Of a stretch of 64,000 nt of DNA, positions 56,280 to 64,000 are shown in pieces. The stretch spans positions 7,961,544 through 8,025,543 of the forward strand of contig CAKAKS010000039.1 in NCBI GenBank assembly GCA_916700875.1, read 5' to 3'. The notes below the pieces were generated by a model. That model ran no database searches, had not been told where the DNA came from, and was given only the letters and a program-made list of their open reading frames with translations. Numbering within the stretch: position 1 is the stretch's first letter; the number at the start of each line of letters is the position of its first letter. Source of the DNA: Sebastes aleutianus (Eukaryota > Chordata > Actinopteri > Perciformes > Sebastidae). A program made the position numbers and the translations under genes.

Positions 56280-56440
56280 AGGTGTACTTTCTGTTTAGTG
56301 CTAATTAGCAACTGTTAGCATGCTATCATGCTAAGCTAACAGGTTAAACTTGGTAAACATTATACCTGCTAAACATCAACATGCTCGCATTATAATTGTG
56401 AGCATGTTAGCATGCTGATATGAGCATTTCGCTCAAATAC
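56280..56440 (-). repeat. fish repeat rich in gctaacatgctcac, copy 2
   Basis: Reverse-oriented relative of 46199-46328: gtttagtgctaattagca, ttagcatgctatcatgctaa, aacatcaacatgctc and gtgagcatgttagcatgct. Confidence 0.65.
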
Positions 56441-56887
56441 AACCTAACAGCATGGCTCAAGACTCTTAAGTCATTATTTACATTTCTAAAAAGGAGCCAA
56501 CTGGTTCAATAAAGGTGAACTAACAGTTAAAATGTTCAGATAATACCACATTTTAGCACTGTGTTGAAGTTTTTAAACATGGCCTAATACAAAATATAGA
56601 TTTCACAAGTTTTCTATAAGTCCCGTTCATCACTTGGACTGCACAAACTGTGCTGTTGTTGACCCGAATGTTAATGTACAGTATTAATTTTCACTGGCAG
56701 GGTCTGTGCAAAGCAGTAACACAATAATGGGCTTTGGAAATGAACAACAAGGCTGACTGTCTTTGAGTGGTTTCAATGTGATTCTGAGATGTCCAAAAGA
56801 TTTTCTATAGGTTACAGCTAATTCAACCCAAAGAGCAGCCCAGTCGGGAGCTGTCTTTAGCGAGATAAGAGAAATCCTTTCTACCAC

Positions 56888-57130
56888 AGGCCAGTAGTTT
56901 GATTCCCATTCCTGCTCTAATGCAAAGTCAAAGTGCAGCTCTACTTAGTTAAGGAAGTGAAAAAGTCACATGATTCAGCGAGGGAGAGATTGATGGCAGC
57001 CCCTGAGGTAAAGGGCAAGGCTGAATGGACGTTGGTATGGGATGCACATGTGTGGGATGAGAGCTGGGTGAAAGTAGGGAGTGAGGAGAAGAGATGAGTT
57101 ATTCAGAAATTGTTGATAAATCTAAACCTT
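56888..57130 (+). repeat. dispersed duplication, copy 2
   Basis: Second copy of 55521-55920. It has about 20 extra bases after gcagctctactta (ggaagtgaaaaagtcac) and lacks the 160-base block present in copy 1. Confidence 0.85.
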
Positions 57131-57295
57131 ATATAATATGAGCAAATCCTTACATTTGAGAAGCCAGAACCAGGGAATGTTTGGCATTTGGGATTGATGA
57201 TATCTGACATAAATGATTAGTTAGAGTATTTCTACATTTTTTTTGTTGATTCATTTTCTGTCCACTTAATTCATCAACCGATAATTTCAGTCCTG

Positions 57296-58756
57296 CACAT
57301 CCTTGCCAACCCTCCCGATTTTCCCAGGAGACTCCCGTATTTCATCACCCTCTCCCGGTTTCTTCCTGGGGTCAAAATTCTCCCAATTTTCACACCTTTT
57401 TTTTTCCTTTTCGTTATCACAACTTGTTTCTGGCACTGTACAGAGTGTATATAAGCCTTACTGTTTCCCTCCCATACGACAGTAGGGCTACACCTAATGT
57501 CATTCCCCTTAGAAAGAACTGCTCACAACACAACACGGTTGGAGCTTGCCGCACATCACAGCGTGCAGCGCCCGAAGCTAGGCTTTGCTCGACGGAGTTA
57601 AAAGCCGTCGTGGTGCGATGCAAGCCGTCGGGTTTCAGAGCGCAGTGGTGCAGTTGTGTCTGAAAGGACCTTCAGTGAGTGAGAGACAGAGAGACAGAAG
57701 GAGAGTACTATGAGAAGGAAATACTCAAGCGGTGGGCAAAAAAATTTATAAAAACTGATGAATATCAGTTCACGCCAGAGGGGTGAATGACTCAGTTTTC
57801 TTTCCTGAAAATTAGTAAAATTAAAAAGAAACGCTTGTTAACAGCGACACCTGTGGCCGTTAAGTCAATGAAAGTCAGCGTCGGGCTCGTGCTTGTGCTC
57901 GCTCTAAATATTCATGAACGAGCATCGCTCAAAACAGTGAGGCGACACACGTCAGCTAAAACCAAAATATCACTCTGTATTTCAGCTGCTTGGCAGTAAT
58001 GTTAGCTGACCAGACGAAGGTCTCTCCATGAATCACTGCTGATCCTAGTGTTGTCTTTTCCTGCCTCAGCCTCCCGACCGCGGGCGGAGGAAACAGGGAT
58101 GACACCGGCACCCGGTCGGAGACGATAACGTTACTCGTTACGGATCCCCGTCACTTCACAAGACACGGAAAACCTCTGTTGGTCTAGAGGAGCTGCAGCA
58201 TTTATTTCTGCACAAACGTCCACTGTACATTCACTAGATATTCTCAGAGCTACGAAGTCTTCTGCAGTGTGTAGTGTGCGCGCATGCACGTGAGGTGGAG
58301 CGAGCTGAGTGAAGGCAGGCAGGCAGAGGAGCAGAGGAGCCGAGTACAGCAGAGACTCCGGCCCTGGAGACCAAAGCTACGATCTCCGACCGCGTACTAC
58401 GACCGCCGCCAACACAGTTTAACAGACGGGCTTCACTAGATAGAACTTTGCGGTTTTGGTGCTTCCGTGTAGTTTGTGTTGGAGTCTGAGTCTGAACAGC
58501 GTAGCCACACGCGAGCGCGCATGGGACACCGACCCGGGTGATTTATACGTGTAAGAAGTTACCAACAGTCCCTTTAACAAAAATGCTGTTGCAATGTACT
58601 TAGTATTTTGTTATTTATATTCTTTAAAAGTCACCAGAATGCAGGAAACAAAGTCTCTGAAACTCTAATTCTTCTGGGGTAGGACCCACAGATCCCCCAC
58701 TTTGGGTTAAAAATCCTCCCTATTTTTAAGGTCTCAAGATTGGCAAGTGTGATCAT
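57296..58756 (-). mobile_element. MITE with acttgccaa ends, interrupted by a TTAA element
   Basis: The left edge ccttgccaaccctcccgatt and right edge taaggtctcaagattggcaa face each other. The part from 57715 on is the reverse of 25015-25375. The insertion 57821-58577 splits it. Confidence 0.6.
57821..58577. mobile_element. TTAA-target MITE, copy 2, left end eroded
   Basis: Reverse-oriented relative of 9091-9783 (cttgttaacagcgacacctg, gaaagtcagcgtcgggctcg, gaggcgacacacgtcagcta), with TTAA at 57821-57824 and 58574-58577. The right end keeps aacagtccct. The left terminal 20 bases have been deleted, leaving ttaaaaagaaacgctt, so this copy is probably immobile. Confidence 0.75.
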
Positions 58757-59799
58757 GCATGTTGCTCTGTAGTAGAGCAACTGACGAGGTTTGATTGATC
58801 AGTATGATAAATAATAATGTTGTAAAGATTTGTTGTAATTAAAGGCTTGTGTAACAAAGATGACTATAAAGCACTTAAAACCAGCAGTCATTGAAATATT
58901 TTGACCCGTGGCTGTGCAGTCTGGTTTCATGACAATAACAGAGTGCAGGCCTCTCTGCTCCAATTTCTTCTTTACTAAATTCCCACCATTGTTCTGGCCC
59001 AGAGTGTTTGTTAAAAAAAATCGGACCAGGCCAGTGACCACACGGCTAAATATAGCTTTTCTCACAGAGCACAAGGGGCTCGTTTGAAAGGGAAGTTGCA
59101 ACATTTAGCCCATCCTGTCTCTTACTGTATATGCTAGACAGTGTTATACAGTGCAAGTCAAGTCCTTCTTTAAATGTAGCAGGAAGTGTATGTAGCAGCT
59201 GGTCCCACATGGAAGAGTTCAATCTTAGTCATCTCTGCACAACAGATGGGCACAGACTACACGGGTGCAAATGGTTTACACGATCACAGTCCAGATTTAT
59301 TGCATACTTATGATCTGTTAACCTAGGGAGGAGGCATCTCAGAGAAGAATTCAAGATTGATATCAAATGTGAAATGAGAATTAAATGCACAATCTTGCCT
59401 AGTAATGGTTATATAATCCTAAAAAATAAGTTGTTTATACAACTGGAGCCATGAGATTTGCAAGACTGTCATTTCTGCTCACTTCTTCATTATTGTTGAC
59501 AAAGTTTTCAAACTACAAACACCTAAACAGACCAGGAAAAACGCAGTAAACAATACGCAACTGCTTGCATGTAATGGGTGGCAGTACACTCTGAACTAAA
59601 TTAAATTCTGCATATTTGCACCCCCGCTGTTGAATGTGATAATATGCAACAGACATGGAATGAGATATAACAAACTGCAAGAGGAGCAGCTCTGTAAATT
59701 CCATAATAACCTTTCAGCATAATGTAATTCAAGTGTTCTGGGAGAAAACTAGACTCCTGCACCTCCTCATGGCTCTGTTTTCAGGCTTTAAAAAATCAA
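58757..59799. other. intergenic DNA
   Basis: No gene or repeat recognised. Confidence 0.5.
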
Positions 59800-60436
59800 G
59801 ATACTTTGACCAATCAGTTCATTTCAGAGAGAGAGAGAGAGTGTTCCTATTGGCTGTGCTCCAGCTGGTGGGCGGTGCTTGGTATTTCCTCAACTGATCC
59901 CAACATGGCTTTCTCATCTTACAGCTAAACAGTACACTACAAGATGTTTCTGAAAACATTTGAAGTGAGAAATAGGCATTACAGCTACAGAATATTGATT
60001 CATATTCTATCAGCGCTGCTTAGTTTGACCGTTTGGTCGGAGTTTACGAGTGACTGACAGCCGACTCATAGATGGCAGCTGGACGGCAGACTCCAGATCA
60101 GCTCTGATTAGTTGTTTTTCTCCAGTCTGTGAAATCTTGCAGATGCCATTAGGAGCACCGGAGGACACAGAGGAACATGATTTTTTTTTCAGATTACATG
60201 TCTCATGCACTACTGTCAGGATATAATGACTGTTACTTGAGCCTGCAAGTAATATAGGAAGGGGAGCCAAATCTGATTGGCTTGTTGAATCACATGTTTT
60301 CTGATCTAGACAGCCCACAAAAAACTGACTGGGTTGTCTTATTTCACAGTTTGTGGGTTGGTAAGCACCCCAGATACGTAAAATGTATGAGCACAAGCAC
60401 TGAAAAAAGTGAGTTTTTCATGATATGTCCCCTTTA
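59800..60436 (-). mobile_element. TTAA-target repeat, right end intact
   Basis: Ends catgatatgtcccctTTAA (60418-60436). Read on the minus strand it begins AGGGGACATATCATG like 40239. Shares 60088-60229 with 62228-62367 and 59925-60110 with 24315-24475. Confidence 0.65.
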
Positions 60437-62227
60437 AAGCTGCTCTAATCAGTCAAACGACTACATATAATGGGAAAGTGGTCGATCATGATGAACACAA
60501 AGAGAAAGAGAAGAGAAATTTATGACTTGGCTATGCAGTTCCCCTCAGCTTTTTTAGCGACTGCCAGCTCAATGAAAAGTTTTTATTTCTCGCAATTACT
60601 GTTCACACCGCTTTCATCGACCTCATGTTTCCCGGCAGGGAGGTGTTTTCAGCAAAAAAAACTAATAACTACAACCTAATAAACCCACTATACACTACGT
60701 TCCCTGCACCAAACTGCAGACAAACAAAGTAGGCAACTAGCTGGTGAACATGGTGCAACTGCTGCTGAAGAGCCAGATGTTCAGCTGCTGCTGAAGCCGG
60801 CGGATAGCAGCTGACGGTGCTACCAGCACTAACAGTGAAAACAACGACAACGGTGCTGACAGAGTTCACCTGAGAGAGAAGGGTCAGGACAGCGTTATCA
60901 ACAGTATGAGCGCAGTGCAGAATGCCGGCCATGAGCTAGCCAGCGGTGCACATGCGCTTGCTATGTCTCCATTCGCGTACTTCTGTACTTACACTTGCTA
61001 TTTTGAGTGCATAAGTGCGTTCACACTGAGAAGTATACGTCAAAATGAAGTCCACTCTCAGTGCAGTGGTTGCCATTTTGCTATGTAGCGTAAGGGCAGG
61101 GGCCATTAACCTATTTTTAAACTTGTGAAAATGGTCGGCGAGGAAGTTGCAGCAGTTGCGATTGAAACGGCGAACACCAAACTATACAAATTTAAGTTAT
61201 ACATGTGGTTTATTTTCACTAATTACCACTATACTGTAGTCAGATAGAAGCCATTATTGGGTTAATGTATCTGTCTGAACTGAATTACTTGCTTGTTTTG
61301 TATGTACAATTTATTAACTTAATCTGAAATGTAGTGAAGTAGAAATATAAAGTAGCATAAAATGCCACTACTGACAATACACGATAGATTGACCATCTAA
61401 AATGAATTTCTGGGTATTTGTCTTAATGGCATTGGGGCCTCATCCATAAACAATATAGAGTAATGCCGTCGAGTCCATATGGCCAAATGCAGGACAAGGA
61501 CCTCAAGCACAGTGCAAAGCCCTCAATAACAGCCTCATTCAGCCCACTGTATGTGTGCAGAACGCAGGATGTGAACTAGTTTAAGGCTGACAACTGCAGA
61601 CAATCATTTAATTTCTCTTATTAGGAAGGTATGTTGTTCAGTAAACCATCAATCGAACGTGTAATCCAATAATTATGAAGATTGTTCATTTCCAGGGACA
61701 CATGACTTAACTGCATTAAGCTTTGATAAAATATCCATTGAAGCCATTTCACATGACAAGAATCAAGTGCTGCATTCAGTGTGTGAGGTAGGACGCGGGC
61801 ACGGTGATGAATCTCCATCACGGAAGTGTTGCATGAAGGAGGGAAAAGGGTTTTGAATATATATTCTGCTTGTTTAGCTGATTTAGAGTAAGTAAAAAAA
61901 CATTATTTGACATGAATCAGTTATGGCAGAAAGTTAAATATTGTAAACTCCTGACTCAGGGAACAAAAACATCTCCATGCCAGAGCCTTACAACACACAG
62001 AGCTGTGGTTGGGCAAAATAAGCTGGATCCAACATTGAAACAGTTTCAGTTTTCAGTGTTGTAAACATTGAAAACAGGATGTCTGGATGCTGGAGTGGAG
62101 AATATCCAGACATGAGAATGATATGTTGATTTATGGATGCATTTAGAAAAAAGGAACAACAAGCAGTCGAATGAAGAAAATGTATAAACAATGACATTGA
62201 TAGGAATCAGTTCGGTAGAAAATCCAG
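60437..62227. other. intergenic DNA
   Basis: No gene recognised. The block 60700-61100 is moderately GC-rich with short frames only. Confidence 0.5.
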
Positions 62228-62367
62228 CAGACTCCAGATCAGCTCTGATTGGTTGTTTTCCTCCGGTCTGTAAAATCTTACAGATGCCATCAGGAGCACC
62301 GGAGGACACAGAGGCTCGAGATCTTTTTTTCAGATTACCTGTCTCATGCACTACTGTCAGGATATAG
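62228..62367 (-). repeat. repeat fragment, related to 60088-60229
   Basis: gactccagatcagctctgat, gatgccatcaggagcaccgg and tctcatgcactactgtcagg are common to both places. Confidence 0.75.
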
Positions 62368-62473
62368 TGTTTTATAGAAATTACTTTTTTTTTTTTAAAT
62401 CATATTTGCTCCATTTCTAAATCACTGCAGTGATTTACAGTGCAAGCACATTAAATTCATGGATGTCAATGTA

Positions 62474-63612
62474 CACTACACGGGAAAATATGTGGACACC
62501 TGAACATTACAGCAACTTTAACAGCCTAGACTCTTCTGGGGGAGACTTCTTTTTACAAGAGTTTGGAACCTGGCTGCAGGGATTTGCATCCTTTAGTCAC
62601 TGCAGTCAGCCAGCGATGTCGGACGATAAGGTCTGGCTCCCAGTCGGCATTCCAATTCATCCTAAAGGGTTTTGGATGAGGTGGAGTTCAGGCCAGTCAA
62701 GTCTTTCCCAACTCTTTTGCCAGGCAAGAATTTCAATATTAAGCAATCCTGGAAGACTATGAATTACATTTAGTGAAAATGTTTCCTTACATCCAATGAC
62801 AAATTCTCGCGTTTTGTAATATCTAGCACAACGTATAGTTAAGGTAAGGGAAGGGTTGTGATTATATGGCAAGTAAACTATGGTTAAGGTGTGGTTAGGG
62901 TAAAGCAACTAAAACACCTGGTTAAAAGGTGCTAAATTTGAAATTCACAGTGCTCTGTCCACTGTGCTCATATGGCGGTTGCCGCTGGTAATGCCGTCGC
63001 AGAAGCGTCGCGCCCACCCTCCATTTACCACCCGGGTTAACACTGTTAGCTCTGTCAGCACTTTTGCCGTTGTTGCACTCTTAGCACTGTTAGCCGCTAG
63101 CCACCGGCTCAGTCGTCACCGTGTTGAGAGCCGTGTGGAGGCAATCCCTCAATCATAGATAGGTTATGCTCTGAATTTGGAATTTAGCGCCATTAAGGTC
63201 ATGTTTACAATTTATAAAAAGACAGACGTTAATTGCAGATCTCTAACAGGATGCAAACTACATAAAGGGCACTCTGATTGCTGCATTGCCGCTCAACGTT
63301 AGCACTGGGCGACGTGGGCGTAGATCTTGAGGTGCTGAAACGTCCAATATGAGTGTAATTTCCGGGGATATTGGGCAATCATTCGCATAAAACTTGGAAT
63401 GTTTCTCTTTATGGACCTGGCTTTGCCATTTTGTGACAGGAAAGGGCCGTTCCCAAACTGTTAGCACATAGTTGGAAGCACATTGCTGTCTAAATCGATT
63501 ATCTTTAGTTTTAGTTTTAAACATTTTCTCCTTAATTGGGACTACGGGGTTCCTATACCAGCCCAGACCATGAAAAATAATACCGGCGTGTGCCATACTT
63601 TTGTCCGTAGTG
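62474..63612 (-). pseudogene. Tc1-like transposon relic
   Basis: Ends CACTACacGGgaAAAaTATG and the complement CACTACGGACAAAAGTATG, each bordered by TA (62472-62473, 63613-63614). Inside, gtcggacgataaggtctggc, caattcatcctaaagggttt and ggaaagggccgttcccaaac match the antisense of fish Tc1 transposase genes. The coding part is full of gaps, and about 62765-63350 is unrelated sequence, so it is inactive. Confidence 0.65.
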
Positions 63613-63614
63613 TA

Positions 63615-64000
63615 TATTTTATATTACACGGTTGTTAAAACTGGTACCAGTCATGGAAGCACATTTGATCAACTTACTGGAATTGTGAATTTTAAGTAAC
63701 AGAACATGAATAGAACTAATAATCATTACGATTGTAAGATTAAGATTATAATCATTAAGGTTCAAATGCAAGTTTATGCAGTGTATAATTAGCCTGAATG
63801 ACTGATCATAGACTGTAATAATAAAATCATATTAATGACTGATAAATTGTCTGCCGGCATAACAGTTTTATGGCTCATGACTGTGTCCAATTAGTATTTT
63901 AACATCTGTATGTAATTTGTAATTTAGTAAATTGCTAACAAAATCAAAGTGTAACATGTACGAGCTCCCCTGCTGGTAATTCAAAGCACATGGCACCACC
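63615..64000. other. intergenic DNA to the end of the window
   Basis: AT-rich; nothing recognised. Confidence 0.5.

Noticed and set aside
60010..60396. 128-codon minus-strand ORF with PTNCEIRQPSQFFVGCL
   Set aside because: The same peptide appears from 41055-41357 because both are copies of one non-coding TTAA-target repeat; frames differ in length and break at repeat edges.

Overview
This is vertebrate nuclear DNA, most likely from a ray-finned fish of the percomorph type. The genes are split by GT-AG introns, and the spacer DNA is filled with transposon families I know from teleosts: hAT and TTAA-target MITEs, Tc1, Rex3/RTE and Rex1/L2-type LINE ends, and a tRNA-derived repeat. Nothing here is bacterial; there are no operons, CRISPR arrays or phage genes.

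Positions 1 to about 23,800 hold the 3' part of one gene on the + strand, tmtc3 (transmembrane O-mannosyltransferase with TPR repeats). Ten coding exons (211-326 through 20054-20943) join in frame into about 770 codons and end at TGA 20941-20943. The N-terminal exons lie to the left of the window. One intron begins with GC instead of GT (16875). A CATGT repeat sits 24 bases before another acceptor. The introns carry well-preserved hAT MITEs and TTAA elements.

Positions 29,096-35,485 form the most interesting unit. It is a 6.4-kb element with short CACTG...CAGTG inverted ends, a TA duplication and clustered subterminal repeats, which is a CACTA/EnSpm-like layout. Inside is a promoter-like segment, two non-coding exons, a C2H2 zinc-finger exon and three further exons. 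These match the family usually annotated in fish as sterile alpha motif domain-containing protein 3-like. The centre of that gene is missing, and the junction (about 31,953) shifts the frame. What remains is a zinc-finger ORF and a C-terminal ORF that overlap at a stop/start.

Positions 23.8-29.1 kb and 35.5-64 kb contain no gene I can recognise. They are a mosaic of transposon relics: nested hAT and TTAA elements, a Rex3-like LINE with its FADD box, LINE 3' ends, a Tc1 relic, a Harbinger-like MITE, foldback elements, segmental duplications and microsatellites. Several elements can be ordered in time, because they interrupt a repeat whose related unoccupied copy is also in this window.
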